Assembly (NCBI GenBank): GCA_002430125.1
Contig: DJBQ01000081.1
Coordinates: 1,530 to 41,093 of the forward strand
Direction: 5' to 3'
DNA length: 39,564 nt
DNA from: Rhodobacterales bacterium UBA5972
GTDB lineage: Bacteria > Pseudomonadota > Alphaproteobacteria > Rhodobacterales > Rhodobacteraceae
Part shown: positions 1 through 8,550 of the stretch, piece after piece
How positions within the stretch are numbered: position 1 is the stretch's first letter
Layout: each line of letters begins with the position of its first letter
Translations under genes and position numbers: made by a program
Notes under the pieces: model-generated
Seen by the model: only the letters and a program-made list of their open reading frames with translations
Database searches by the model: none
What the model was told of the DNA's origin: nothing

Positions 1-1076
1 CCCGCCTCCAGACGATCGAGACTGGCCAGAATGCTGGCCTGATCGCTGGCCGATGTTGGTTCCAGCACCACACCGGAACTGCCCGCATAGGTCACAATCG
101 ACACGCGGTCACTGGCGCCAAGGCGGCCAAGCAGCAAGCGCAGGGATTGTTTCAGCAAGGGCAGTTTGTTGCGGTCCTGCATTGACCCTGACGTGTCGAT
201 CAGGAACACCAGATCAAGCGGCGGGCGCGTATCAATCGCCGATCTTTGGCCCTGAATGCCGATATGGACCAGCTTGGTGTCTTTGTTCCACGGCGTCTGA
301 AACACCGCAACGGTGGTGGCAAACGGTGCCTCGCCTTTGGGGGGAGCGGCATAGTCATAGGGGAAGTAATTCACCATTTCCTCGATCCGCACGGCATCCG
401 GTCGCGGCAGGCTGCCATTGTTGATCGCTGAACGGATGTAAGCGTAAGACGCCGTATCAACATCAATCGAAAACGTCGAAACCGGAGATTCGCTGGTGAT
501 TTTCAACGGGCTGGGATCGGCATTGGCAAAGCGTTCGGTATCAACAAGATTCGCAGCGATGCCGTCTTGTTCGACCTCGAACATCGGCATTGGCGCTGGC
601 ATTTCCTGGGCCCGCTTGACCTTCACCGAAAGGGTCGATGCATTCGCAACACTTTGCTGACGAACAAGCCCCGTGACTGTCGCCTGTTCCGTTTCGGGTC
701 TGGATTGATCCGCAATTACCCGGTCAACCGGAGCCTCGGTTTGGCTGCGGGCCTTGTCACTTTTTTCCAACATGGAGGGTGATTTCAACTGATCCATTGG
801 CAGTACAAGGAAAACCCCAAGCCCGATAACCGCAAGACTTGACGTGGCGTACAGCACGGGGCGCAATTTGGTCTTGGCAAACATCTTAAACACTCCTGTC
901 ACAAATCCGGCCGGTTTTTCCGGACGGTTATGAATAGGACGTGTGGCGGGGGCGGTTTCTTGGCTGGCGGCAAAACTTTTTTCAGCCAGCATCATCGCGC
1001 GGGCCTTTGCATCGCCATCAATTGGTGGCGTGGCAGCAGACAGCGCCGCTTTAAGACGGTCAAGATCGTTGGTCAT
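1..1076 (-). CDS. VWA-domain membrane protein, YfbK-like (partial, C-terminus cut by window edge)
   Basis: The visible 358 residues begin with an ATG that overlaps the sigma factor stop (ATGA). Residues 1-70 are soluble and polar, about 74-93 form one membrane segment, and 95-190 are a low-complexity linker. From residue 200 the N-terminal YfbK-type von Willebrand domain follows (FSIDVDTASYAYIR, then VRIEEMVNYFPYDY), and then the VWA fold with a MIDAS metal site DTSGS at 294-298. The protein was found by reading the minus strand directly, because it runs off position 1. The family is periplasmic or extracytoplasmic and mostly uncharacterised. Its coupling to an ECF sigma factor, with a short cytoplasmic N-terminus and a single membrane pass, suggests it may act as the anti-sigma factor or sensor; that is inference. 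The family assignment is firm and the role is not. Confidence 0.9.
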   Translation of the reverse strand, partial: MTNDLDRLKAALSAATPPIDGDAKARAMMLAEKSFAASQETAPATRPIHNRPEKPAGFVTGVFKMFAKTKLRPVLYATSSLAVIGLGVFLVLPMDQLKSPSMLEKSDKARSQTEAPVDRVIADQSRPETEQATVTGLVRQQSVANASTLSVKVKRAQEMPAPMPMFEVEQDGIAANLVDTERFANADPSPLKITSESPVSTFSIDVDTASYAYIRSAINNGSLPRPDAVRIEEMVNYFPYDYAAPPKGEAPFATTVAVFQTPWNKDTKLVHIGIQGQRSAIDTRPPLDLVFLIDTSGSMQDRNKLPLLKQSLRLLLGRLGASDRVSIVTYAGSSGVVLEPTSASDQASILASLDRLEA

Positions 1077-1621
1077 TCTATCCGCTCCTGTTCTTTTGCC
1101 ATGGCGCGCAGGATCCTTTTAACTTCGCTCATGCGCCACGACACGGTGCCTTCGGAAATACCCAGAACGCCTGCCGCAACGGCATGGGTCAGGTCTTCGC
1201 CCAGAACCAGCGCCACGGTTTGTCGCAGATCATCGGGCAGGTGGGTCATCGCGCGGCTAAGCCAGTCAAGCTCGGCCTGTTTTTCCGCAGTTTCAGCCCG
1301 CTGCATCTGTTCAACCTCGCCCCAGTTGTTGTTGGCACGGGCGCGGGTTTGACGACTGCGCAGACGGTCGGTCGCGGCATTCAGCGTGACCCGGTAGAGC
1401 CACGTGGTGAACCGCGCCTCGGCCCGAAAGCTGCACAGTTTATGCGGCAGGCGGGTGCAGATATCCTGCGCCAGATCCTCGGCATCGGCGCGATTGCCAA
1501 AGGTCTTGAACGCCAGCCTAAAGATCAGATCGTAATGCCGGTTTATCAATATCTGGAACGCCTGCGCATCGCCCTGAACGGCGGCCCTGACCAGATCCTC
1601 GTCGCTTGTTTCCATCCGCAT
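1073..1621 (-). CDS. ECF RNA polymerase sigma factor
   Basis: A sigma-70 family protein of ECF size (about 182 residues). Region 2 is seen as EDLVRAAVQGDAQAFQILINRHYDLIFRLAFKTFGNRADAEDLAQDI, of which ADAEDLAQDI is the classic 2.2 helix, followed by the promoter-melting segment FTTWLYRVTLNAATDRLR. Region 4 is a helix-turn-helix (LTHAVAAGVLGISEGTVSWRMSEVKRIL). The reading frame is open to a TTG at 1651, but an AAGGA abuts that TTG with no spacer, and the ECF homology begins at METSDEDL, so an ATG at 1621 or 1615 is more likely. The start remains uncertain. The stop overlaps the start of the VWA gene by ATGA, indicating one transcript and translational coupling. It probably directs transcription of its own operon; no promoter motif was identified. 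Confidence 0.9.
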   Translation of the reverse strand: MRMETSDEDLVRAAVQGDAQAFQILINRHYDLIFRLAFKTFGNRADAEDLAQDICTRLPHKLCSFRAEARFTTWLYRVTLNAATDRLRSRQTRARANNNWGEVEQMQRAETAEKQAELDWLSRAMTHLPDDLRQTVALVLGEDLTHAVAAGVLGISEGTVSWRMSEVKRILRAMAKEQERIE

Positions 1622-1700
1622 AGTGTGGGTTAGACGGATGGGCGCGGTCAATCCTTGGACGGCAACCGAGTTTTTTCAGAAGCCTAAAGAAAGAGCAAGA

Positions 1701-2876
1701 TCAGAGCGCATTCAGCAACGCCCTGTTCGGCCAGCCATCTGTCGGCAGGCCAAGGCGGGTTTGTTCGGCTCGCACAGCGCCCCGTGTGCCTGAACCCAAA
1801 ATGCCGTCGATCTTGCCGACGTCATGGCCCCGCGCCGCAAGCTTTGTTTGCAGCGACCGCATGTCAGCGTCTGACAGCGACGGTTCCGGATTGCCTTTGT
1901 CAAAGACCGGCGCGCCGTCCAGGCGGGTGGCGAAATAGGCGGCGGTGGTGACATAAACGAACGATTGGTTCCATTCGAAATAGACGCGATAATTTGGCAA
2001 CACCATAAACACCGGACCAAACCGCCCCTCGGGCAGCAGGATCGAGGCATTCAACTGATTGGCCGGCAGGTCGCCATGCTTGGCTTTGACACCAAGGCGC
2101 GCCCAATCGGCGACTGATTTTTCCGTCTCAAGCCCGGTTTGAGTCCAGTCAAGATTCTTGGGAACCGAGACTTCAACCAGCCACGGTTCATTGGCGCGCC
2201 AGCCAAGGCTTTGCAACATATTGGCAGCCGTCATGATCGCATCCGGCGCACTGGTTTTCAGGGTGACATGGCCATCGCCATCGCCGTCAACCCCGCGGTG
2301 CAGGATATCATCAGGCAGCATTTGCACCATGCCGATCTCCCCGGCCCAGGCTCCCAATGTGCGGGCGGGATCAAAATCACCTTGTTTATAAAGCTCAAGG
2401 GCGGCAAAAATCTGCGGGCGGAACAATTCCGGGCGACGGCAATCATGCGACAGCGTCAGCAGCGCATTCAGCGTGTTGAAATCGCCCTGCACCGCGCCGT
2501 AATCGGTTTCCAGCGCCCAAAAGGCCAGAATGACCGAGGGATCAACACCGTAAGTTTGCTGGGCGCGCTTAAAAACAGCAGCATATTTCTTGGCGTTCTT
2601 TTCGCCGTTGACCATGCGGTCTTTGCGGATCACCCGCCCGGCGAAATCGCTGAACGCCATCTTGAAAACACCCTGTGCCTTGTCAGCGCGCAGAACCGCC
2701 GGATCAATCGCGGCAGTCTTTAAAAATTGATTGACCGATTGGCGGGAATGGCCACTGGCAATCGCCTCGGCCTTGATACCGTTCAGGAACGCGTTGAAAT
2801 CGCCACCACATTGCGCGGCAAACAAGCTGGTCGGGGTTAGGGCAAGAAGGGCGGCGAACAGGCTGGAAAGGCGCAT
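1701..2876 (-). CDS. Periplasmic lytic murein transglycosylase, MltB-like, with peptidoglycan-binding domain
   Basis: This 391-residue protein has a Sec signal peptide (MRLSSLFAALLALTPTSLFA, cleavage near 20) with no lipobox cysteine, so it should be soluble in the periplasm. Residues 25-300 match the SLT_2/MltB catalytic domain: the catalytic glutamate is E123 in FWALETDYGA, and GEIGMVQMLPDD and HMG-like MVLPNYRVYFEWNQS segments follow. Residues about 336-391 form a PG_binding_1 domain (LQTKLAARGHDVGKIDGILGSGTRGAV). The enzyme cleaves the MurNAc-GlcNAc bond with formation of 1,6-anhydroMurNAc. It is transcribed in the same direction as the sigma factor operon but precedes it by about 80 bases of non-coding sequence, so co-transcription is uncertain. 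Confidence 0.92.
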   Translation of the reverse strand: MRLSSLFAALLALTPTSLFAAQCGGDFNAFLNGIKAEAIASGHSRQSVNQFLKTAAIDPAVLRADKAQGVFKMAFSDFAGRVIRKDRMVNGEKNAKKYAAVFKRAQQTYGVDPSVILAFWALETDYGAVQGDFNTLNALLTLSHDCRRPELFRPQIFAALELYKQGDFDPARTLGAWAGEIGMVQMLPDDILHRGVDGDGDGHVTLKTSAPDAIMTAANMLQSLGWRANEPWLVEVSVPKNLDWTQTGLETEKSVADWARLGVKAKHGDLPANQLNASILLPEGRFGPVFMVLPNYRVYFEWNQSFVYVTTAAYFATRLDGAPVFDKGNPEPSLSDADMRSLQTKLAARGHDVGKIDGILGSGTRGAVRAEQTRLGLPTDGWPNRALLNAL

Positions 2877-2990
2877 TTGAAATCCTTAAAAAACATTTCG
2901 CGCAGGATAACAGGGTACCGTTTTGCCGCAAGACCTTTGTAGTTTGCCTCGCCCGGGTTTGCGTGATGCAACCCAGGCGAGGCGTTATGT

Positions 2991-4586
2991 TTAGGCGACG
3001 TCAAAGACCAACGGGCGGATCTGTTCAAACTTGCCGGTCGCGCGCAATTCGCTGACGACAACGTCTGAAAGTGCTTGGTCGACGTAAAGTAAAGCGATTG
3101 CGTCCGAGCCGACATCGCTGCGGCCAAGCGTAAATTTCGCGATATTGACGTCGTGTTTGCCCAGGGTGCTGCCCAGAATGCCGATGATCCCCGGCACGTC
3201 TTTGTTGGTGGTGTAAACCATGTTTCGGCCAATTTCGGCGTCGATATTGATGCCTTTGATCTGGATGAAACGTGGCTTTTTGTCGGAAAATACCGTGCCT
3301 GCGATCGACCTTTCCTGCTTGGCAGTTTTCACAGTCAGCTTGACATAGCTGTCAAAAGCCCCAGATTTCGCCTGCGTTGTGGTCGAGACTTTGATGCCGC
3401 GTTCTTTGGCCACAACAGGGGCGGATACCATATTGACCTCGGGGTTTGAGGCCTGCATCAATCCGGCGATGCAGGCTGAATTAAGCGCGCCAGTGTTCAT
3501 ATCGGCAACCGCGCCGTCATAAAGGATGTTCACGGCCTCAATCGGCTCGTCGGTCAATTGGCCGACAAAGGCGCCAAGGTGCTGCGCCAGCTTGACGAAG
3601 GGTGCCAGAACCGGGGCTTCCTCGGCGGTGATCGACGGCATGTTGATCGCGTTGGTGACGGCCCCGTTGTTGAGGTAATCTGACATTTGTTCAGCCACTT
3701 GCAGCGCTACGTTTTCCTGTGCTTCGGTTGTGGCAGCCCCCAGATGCGGGGTGCAGACGACGTTTGGCAGATTGAACAAAGGCGATGCGGTGGCGGGTTC
3801 CACCTCGAACACATCAAAACCAGCCCCGGCGACATGGCCGGATTTCAGGGCCTCGGCCAAGGCGGCCTCGTCCACAAGACCGCCGCGCGCACAGTTGATA
3901 ATGCGCACGCCTTTTTTGGTTTTGGCGATGGCGTCTTTGCTTATGATCATCCGGGTTTTGTCGGTCAGAGGCACGTGCAGCGTGATGAAATCGGCCTTTG
4001 CCAGCAACTCGTCCAGCTCGACCTTGGTGACCCCGATTTTCTGCGCCCGCTCTTCGGACAAGAACGGATCGTAAGACATAACCTTCATTTTCAGCCCCAA
4101 GGCGCGATCTGCAACGATGGAACCGATATTGCCGCAACCGATCAGGCCAAGGGTTTTGTTGGTGACCTCAACCCCCATAAAGGCAGATTTTTCCCATTTG
4201 CCAGCATGAGTAGACGCGCTGGCGGCAGGCAGTTGTCGTGCGACGGCAAACATCATCGCGATGGCATGTTCGGCGGTGGTGATCGAGTTGCCGAAGGGCG
4301 TGTTCATCACGATGATCCCTTTGCGGCTGGCCGCTGGAATATCGACATTGTCCACACCGATGCCTGCCCGGCCAATAACTTTCAGGTTGGTCGCGGCGGC
4401 GATGATCTTTTCGGTGACCTTGGTGGCGGAACGGATTGCAAGGCCATCATACTGGCCGATGACGCGCAACAGTTCGTCTTTGTCTTTGCCAAGGTTGGGT
4501 TTGAAATCGACTTCAATGCCGTTGTCGCGGAAAATCTGGACAGCGGTTTCGCTGAGTTGGTCGGATACGAGAACTTTGGGTGCCAT
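2991..4586 (-). CDS. serA: D-3-phosphoglycerate dehydrogenase
   Basis: This is the first enzyme of serine synthesis, oxidising 3-phosphoglycerate to 3-phosphohydroxypyruvate with NAD. From the ATG at 4586 the protein has 531 residues, the length of the long (type I) SerA with an extra allosteric-substrate-binding domain and a C-terminal ACT domain. Visible signatures are the Rossmann motif LGLIGCGNIGS, the active-site segments INCARGGLVDE and DVFEVEP, and the catalytic histidine in PHLGAATTEAQ. The C-terminal ACT region (MVYTTNKDVPGIIGILGSTLGKHDVNIAKF) is where serine feedback normally acts. The frame stays open upstream to 4673, but that extension is translated palindromic repeat and is rejected. 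serC lies directly upstream on the same strand, separated by the inverted repeat. Confidence 0.97.
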   Translation of the reverse strand: MAPKVLVSDQLSETAVQIFRDNGIEVDFKPNLGKDKDELLRVIGQYDGLAIRSATKVTEKIIAAATNLKVIGRAGIGVDNVDIPAASRKGIIVMNTPFGNSITTAEHAIAMMFAVARQLPAASASTHAGKWEKSAFMGVEVTNKTLGLIGCGNIGSIVADRALGLKMKVMSYDPFLSEERAQKIGVTKVELDELLAKADFITLHVPLTDKTRMIISKDAIAKTKKGVRIINCARGGLVDEAALAEALKSGHVAGAGFDVFEVEPATASPLFNLPNVVCTPHLGAATTEAQENVALQVAEQMSDYLNNGAVTNAINMPSITAEEAPVLAPFVKLAQHLGAFVGQLTDEPIEAVNILYDGAVADMNTGALNSACIAGLMQASNPEVNMVSAPVVAKERGIKVSTTTQAKSGAFDSYVKLTVKTAKQERSIAGTVFSDKKPRFIQIKGINIDAEIGRNMVYTTNKDVPGIIGILGSTLGKHDVNIAKFTLGRSDVGSDAIALLYVDQALSDVVVSELRATGKFEQIRPLVFDVA

Positions 4587-4615
4587 TTGAATGGTCCTTT
4601 GAATATGGTGTGGAA

Positions 4616-4686
4616 CGCAGCCCCGGACTTGATCCGGGGCCTCTTTTCGGGAAAGGGGAAGGCCCCGGATCAAGTCCGGGGCTGCG
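4616..4686. repeat. 26-bp perfect inverted repeat between serC and serA
   Basis: The arms are 4616-4641 and 4661-4686, exact reverse complements separated by 19 bases. Each arm contains the core CCCCGGACTTGATCCGGGG, which is itself nearly palindromic. Transcribed from serC towards serA, the RNA would form a very stable hairpin with no T-run after it. The core resembles dispersed repeats common in alphaproteobacterial genomes (recognised from memory, not searched). Its position between two genes of one pathway could lower serA expression relative to serC or stabilise the serC message. Short frames through it give the artefactual peptide PGLDPG. Confidence 0.85.
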
Positions 4687-4691
4687 GCGTT

Positions 4692-5852
4692 TTATGCGGC
4701 TTGGGCCAACGCCGAAATCTCGGCAGCGAATGCCCATTCAAGCCATGGCAGCATCGCCTTGATGTCGGCCAATTCGACCGTACCACCACACCAGATGCGC
4801 AAGCCTGCTGGCGCGTCGCGGTAAGCCCCAATGTCAAGGGCGACCCCTTCGGTTTCCAGCCGCTTGGCCACGGCTTTGGCGAAACCTGCGCCATCTGTGA
4901 TGCGCGGATCGGCGAACTTCAGGCAGACTGACGTGTTAGAGCGCGTCGCTGCAACCTCGGCCAAATTCGCGATCCAGTCATGCGTGTCGCAAAAATCAAA
5001 GATCGCCTGCGCGTTGGCATCGGCCCGCGCGATAAGTCCTTTCAGGCCGCCTTGGGCTTTAGCCCAGTCCAGCGAGACCAGATAATCCTCGACCGCCAGC
5101 ATTGATGGTGTGTTGATGGTTTCGCCGGCAAAAATGCCATCAATCAGCTTGCCGCCCTTGGTCATCCGGAAAATCTTTGGCAACGGCCAGGCCGGCGTGT
5201 AAGTCTCCAGCCGCTGAACCGCGCGGGGGCTGAGGATCAGCATCCCATGCGCCGCTTCGCCGCCCAGAACTTTCTGCCAGCTAAACGTGGTCACATCCAG
5301 CTTGTCCCACGGCAGATCCATTGCAAAGGCCGCCGAAGTGGCATCGCATATCGTCAGACCAGCCCGGTTTGCGGGGATAAAATCGCCGTTCGGCACGCGC
5401 ACGCCTGACGTGGTGCCGTTCCATGTAAATACAACATCGTTGCCAAAATCGACCTTGGTCAGATCGGGCAGGCGGCCATAGTCAGCCTCATGTCTGGTGG
5501 CGGTCAGTTTTAGTTGTTTGATCACATCAGTGACCCAACCGGACCCGAAGCTTTCCCATGCCAGCATATCAACGCCGCGTGCGCCAAGCATCGACCACAG
5601 GGCCATTTCCATCGCACCGGTATCCGAGGCAGGCACGATGGCGATCTTGTAATCTGATGGGATGCCTAGCGCCTGCCGGGTGGTTTCAATCGCGGCTTTC
5701 AGCTTGGCTTTGCCATCGGCTGCACGATGTGAGCGACCTAAAAAGGCGTCAGACAAACCCTCCAGCGTCCAGCCTTTCGGCTTGGTGCAGGGTCCGGATG
5801 AAAATTGGGGGTTCGCCGGACAGTTGTCCGGACTTTTGGTCGTGGTCGTCAT
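4692..5852 (-). CDS. serC: Phosphoserine aminotransferase
   Basis: A PLP-dependent enzyme that converts 3-phosphohydroxypyruvate and glutamate into phosphoserine. It has 386 residues, the length of the alphaproteobacterial/methanogen-type SerC. The PLP lysine is K194 in [16 protein letters not shown]; upstream are the substrate-binding [15 protein letters not shown] and the PLP-contact region [15 protein letters not shown] and [14 protein letters not shown]. Translation starts at an ATG at 5852. The gene lies upstream of serA on the same strand and is divergent from serB across 160 bases, so all three serine genes sit together. Confidence 0.96.
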   Translation of the reverse strand: MTTTTKSPDNCPANPQFSSGPCTKPKGWTLEGLSDAFLGRSHRAADGKAKLKAAIETTRQALGIPSDYKIAIVPASDTGAMEMALWSMLGARGVDMLAWESFGSGWVTDVIKQLKLTATRHEADYGRLPDLTKVDFGNDVVFTWNGTTSGVRVPNGDFIPANRAGLTICDATSAAFAMDLPWDKLDVTTFSWQKVLGGEAAHGMLILSPRAVQRLETYTPAWPLPKIFRMTKGGKLIDGIFAGETINTPSMLAVEDYLVSLDWAKAQGGLKGLIARADANAQAIFDFCDTHDWIANLAEVAATRSNTSVCLKFADPRITDGAGFAKAVAKRLETEGVALDIGAYRDAPAGLRIWCGGTVELADIKAMLPWLEWAFAAEISALAQAA

Positions 5853-6013
5853 GGTATCCTCGCAGATAATTGCCCCTCGTTAGGGAGGGGTGGCCTGCCG
5901 CCGCAGATATGCCGATGCCGGGGCTGGATCAAGCGGGAAAATCTGTGTAAGCGGCGCATTAAGCGGGTTTTGCGACCCAAACTGCGGCGGCGTGTTCACG
6001 ATAGGAAACTTTG
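5853..6013. promoter_or_regulatory. serC-serB divergent intergenic region with small hairpin
   Basis: This 161-base spacer must hold the promoters of both serC (leftward) and serB (rightward). A 6-bp hairpin is seen at 5873-5890 (CCCCTC, loop GTTAGG, GAGGGG), 20 bases from the serC start and without a T-run. No convincing operator or riboswitch was recognised. The serB ribosome-binding site AGGAA is at 6003-6007. Confidence 0.5.
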
Positions 6014-6913
6014 ATGTATGTAGCGACCTTGCTGAGTTCCCCCAAAGAACCCGTGCTGACGGTTGGCAATGTGCTGCCGTATCACCGTGATTTGGGCGGC
6101 GGCGAGTTTCGCTGGTTGATGGAAGGCGTGGCCTGTGAATTTCCCCTTGAAGCGCGGCCTGGGGGCTGGCGCAAAACCTGGCAAAGCTTGCAGGATCGTG
6201 GCGTCGATCTGGTGATCCAAAAGGCCGAAGGGCGACGCAAGCAGATGTTGCTGGCGGATATGGACAGCACGATGATCCAGCAGGAATGTATCGACGAGTT
6301 GGCAGATGAAGCCGGGTTTGGCGAGCGTGTGGCAGCGATTACGGCGCGTGCGATGAACGGAGAACTGGTGTTCGAGGACGCCCTGCGTGAACGGGTAGGG
6401 CTGTTGGCAGGCTTGCCCGAGGAGGTCATCGACCGGGTGCTGGAAACCCGGATCACCCCGATGCCGGGTGGTGCGGAACTGTTGCTGACGATGAAGGAAA
6501 ACGGCGCCTATTGCGCTTTGGTGTCCGGCGGGTTCACCGATTTCACTCAAGCGGTTGCCCGGGGACTGGGCTTTGACGAAAACCGCGCCAACACGCTTGA
6601 GATCATCGACGGGGTGCTGACCGGCAAAGTGATTCCGCCGATCCTTGGGCGCGAAGCCAAGGTTGACGCCCTGCACGAGATCACCAAACGGCTTGGCCTT
6701 AACCTTGATCAGGTGCTTGCGGTCGGCGATGGGGCGAATGATCTGGGGATGCTGGGGCTTGCCGGATCAGGCGTGGCGCTGCACGCGAAACCAGCGGTGG
6801 CGGCTGCCTGTGATATCCAGATCAACTTTGGCGACCTGACCGCGCTGTTGTTCATTCAGGGCTATGCGCGCGAAGAATGGACCGTTCCTAACAAGTTGAA
6901 ACCTATTCAGTGA
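6014..6913 (+). CDS. serB: Phosphoserine phosphatase
   Basis: The last step of serine synthesis, hydrolysing phosphoserine to serine. It is a HAD-superfamily protein of 299 residues: motif I is D82-x-D84-S-T86 in LLADMDSTM, motif II is in CALVSGGFTDF, and motif III/IV is in AVGDGANDLGMLG. The N-terminal 75 residues form the usual cap or ACT-like segment of SerB. The frame begins with TTG at 6011 followed by ATG at 6014; the AGGAA upstream supports ATG 6014. With serA and serC adjacent, the window carries the whole pathway from 3-phosphoglycerate. Confidence 0.96.
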   Translation: MYVATLLSSPKEPVLTVGNVLPYHRDLGGGEFRWLMEGVACEFPLEARPGGWRKTWQSLQDRGVDLVIQKAEGRRKQMLLADMDSTMIQQECIDELADEAGFGERVAAITARAMNGELVFEDALRERVGLLAGLPEEVIDRVLETRITPMPGGAELLLTMKENGAYCALVSGGFTDFTQAVARGLGFDENRANTLEIIDGVLTGKVIPPILGREAKVDALHEITKRLGLNLDQVLAVGDGANDLGMLGLAGSGVALHAKPAVAAACDIQINFGDLTALLFIQGYAREEWTVPNKLKPIQ

Positions 6914-7200
6914 TAAACCTCTGCTGAACTCACTTTTCTATAAGGGCATACTTTTAGACTCAAACGTGTTCGCACGGCCGCCGGGAAAATTGTTTTGGAA
7001 CTTTGTTTATTATTATCGACAAACCATGATTGCCTAAATACAATTTAAACGGGTATGATAAGATGAAAATAATAACACTCATTCGGTGTAATTTGAGTTC
7101 TTTGAAAAACAAGGTGAGTCGTATTCGGTTGAACTCGTTATAAAAATTCTAAAAAACCGAAGTTTCTCGCGTAGTTTAAAAAAGATGGGACATTAAACGT
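6914..7200. other. AT-rich intergenic region
   Basis: A 287-base stretch without a plausible gene. Composition changes sharply from the GC-rich serB gene to long A and T runs (for example around 7000-7070 and 7140-7190). No terminator hairpin with a T-run, tRNA or ncRNA signature was recognised. It probably contains the promoter for the lipoprotein gene; candidate -10-like A/T hexamers are too numerous to choose among. Confidence 0.6.
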
Positions 7201-7602
7201 ATGAAAAACTTTCTGCTGATTTCCATGGCTATTTCTCTTTCTGGCTGTTTACCGACTGGCTGGTACAATGCATCTGTGACGCAAAGCCGGGCCAATGGCG
7301 ATTTGACAAATTGTCAGGTTCGCGCCGTGAACGACGTTCCGACCAACATTCAGACCCAGACGACTGGCGGCTATTTTATTGGGTACATTTATATCCCGAC
7401 ACAAGGGAGCGTCGATGTTAACACGACACTGCGCGAAAAGGTTGTGGCGCAATGCATGACGAAAAGAGGCTATCAAACTATCGAGTTGCCGCTTTGTCCG
7501 GCGCGAGTCGCGATTCCAGACATGAATCGCCCTGTGATATTGACTGAGAAATCTTGCTTCAAAGACATCTCGGGTGGTTACTATGCGATTGCACTTAAGT
7601 AG
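7201..7602 (+). CDS. Small predicted lipoprotein of unknown function
   Basis: It has 133 residues with a textbook lipoprotein signal: a short K-containing N-terminus, hydrophobic core LLISMAISL, and lipobox LSGC with the modified cysteine at C16. The mature part has four or more further cysteines (for example in LTNCQVRA, VVAQCMTKRGY, LPLCPARV and EKSCFKD), consistent with a disulfide-bonded periplasmic or outer-membrane-facing protein. The C-CxTKRGY-type segment resembles many small uncharacterised proteobacterial lipoproteins. No ribosome-binding site stands out (GGGA is 12 bases upstream). The gene stands alone, flanked by non-coding DNA of different base composition. I do not recognise the function. 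Confidence 0.75.
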   Translation: MKNFLLISMAISLSGCLPTGWYNASVTQSRANGDLTNCQVRAVNDVPTNIQTQTTGGYFIGYIYIPTQGSVDVNTTLREKVVAQCMTKRGYQTIELPLCPARVAIPDMNRPVILTEKSCFKDISGGYYAIALK

Positions 7603-7937
7603 GTTCATAGCGGTTGATGTTGGCTTTGTCGTGATCGGCAGATCAGCGTTTCGCAAATCAGCCTGTTTGACGAGTTACTAACGCGTGGCATTCCGCACGG
7701 TCTTTCGACTGGCAGGGGAACGGCATACTCGTTTTGGATCGTGGCAGATGGCGGGCCCGCCGGTGCGGTTTGATGCCGAACGGGGTTGATTGCCCCATAC
7801 CTGTCGATCTATCGGTTTTCGGCCGGTTCCTCGGAATGTTTACCGTGATGTGCGGAACCGTAACCACGTTTTGAGCTCAGGGGGATGTTTAGCGCCGATT
7901 GTTTAACGAAGTGCAGCCCCACCGTGCGCTGCGGCTT
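7603..7937. other. Non-coding region
   Basis: A 335-base gap between the lipoprotein gene and the convergent DUF202 gene. A minus-strand frame of 69 codons (7658-7867) and open plus-strand frames are present but have no recognisable domain, no ribosome-binding site and unusual composition; I do not call them. No terminator with a clear T-run was found. Confidence 0.5.
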
Positions 7938-8258
7938 TTAGCGCAACTTAACCACAAAGGCCCCTAGCATCAGAAATAATCCTGCGACAAGGACCAGCAA
8001 CAGCCCGTCTGCCGCCAAGGCGTCATCGTCAAGTTGTTCCATGTCAGCAATCTTGCGCCGGACATGCCGCATTCGCAAAAAGGCGACCAACACCACGAAG
8101 GCCCCGGATGACAGCAGCGCCATTTCAGTCCAAAATGTTCCGTTGCCGGCGCCAATTCTTGAAAAAGCCAGTCCGAAGCCGACAATCGCGATTGCGGTGC
8201 GGACCCAAGCCAGAAATGTCCGTTCATTTGCGGAATTGTCGGCGAAATTCACGATCAT
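7938..8258 (-). CDS. DUF202 family inner-membrane protein
   Basis: A 106-residue protein that fits DUF202/YidH. The N-terminal family hallmark NERTFLAWVRTAIAIVGFGLA is present (residues about 12-32), followed by two more membrane segments (LLSSGAFVVLVAFL and LLLVLVAGLFLMLGAFVV). Three transmembrane helices are expected. The family's biochemical role is unknown. It is monocistronic, with about 290 bases of non-coding DNA upstream. Confidence 0.88.
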   Translation of the reverse strand: MIVNFADNSANERTFLAWVRTAIAIVGFGLAFSRIGAGNGTFWTEMALLSSGAFVVLVAFLRMRHVRRKIADMEQLDDDALAADGLLLVLVAGLFLMLGAFVVKLR

Positions 8259-8550
8259 GTGGACCCTCGTGCAGAAGTGACTATTCGGCCATAGCTACAT
8301 AACATTTACGTTCGTGCAAGGTATGGGCTAGCGGCTTTTACTTTTTTGTCCCGCCAGGAACCGTTCATACGGCGATTTACAGTCCGCGAGAAAATATCCC
8401 AAAGGCTTTCGCTTTTCCTTCTTAACCTTGATGGAAAATGCCCGAAATGCAAAGAACGCCATTTTTTGAAGCGGGTTTTAGTCGCTGCGAAAGCGGATCA
8501 AACCGCCGCGTACCCAAGCGCAGGCCGTGCGTAGAAATAAACCAATCGGT
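8259..8550. other. Intergenic region with a palindrome and a DUF983-like fragment
   Basis: No confident gene lies in these 292 bases. A plus-strand frame (8346-8534, 62 codons) contains GKCPKCKERHFLKRVLVAA, which resembles the N-terminal zinc-ribbon start of DUF983 proteins (pattern G-x-CP-x-C-x-x-x-x-F-x-x-x-L-x-V), but the rest does not match and no ribosome-binding site is evident; it may be a gene relic. At 8538-8553 the imperfect palindrome TAAACC-AATC-GGTTTA ends on the TetR stop codon and loosely resembles the operator-like site at 12148-12161. Confidence 0.35.

Noticed and set aside
3687..4931. 414-codon plus-strand frame
   Set aside because: It lies antisense over serA and serC, contains the translated inverted repeat, and has no family resemblance; a shadow of GC-rich codon bias.
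5873..5890. Attenuator or serine-responsive leader before serC
   Set aside because: Only a 6-bp hairpin without T-run, leader peptide or alternative structure.
7658..7867. 69-codon minus-strand frame
   Set aside because: No domain, no ribosome-binding site, atypical composition; left as non-coding.
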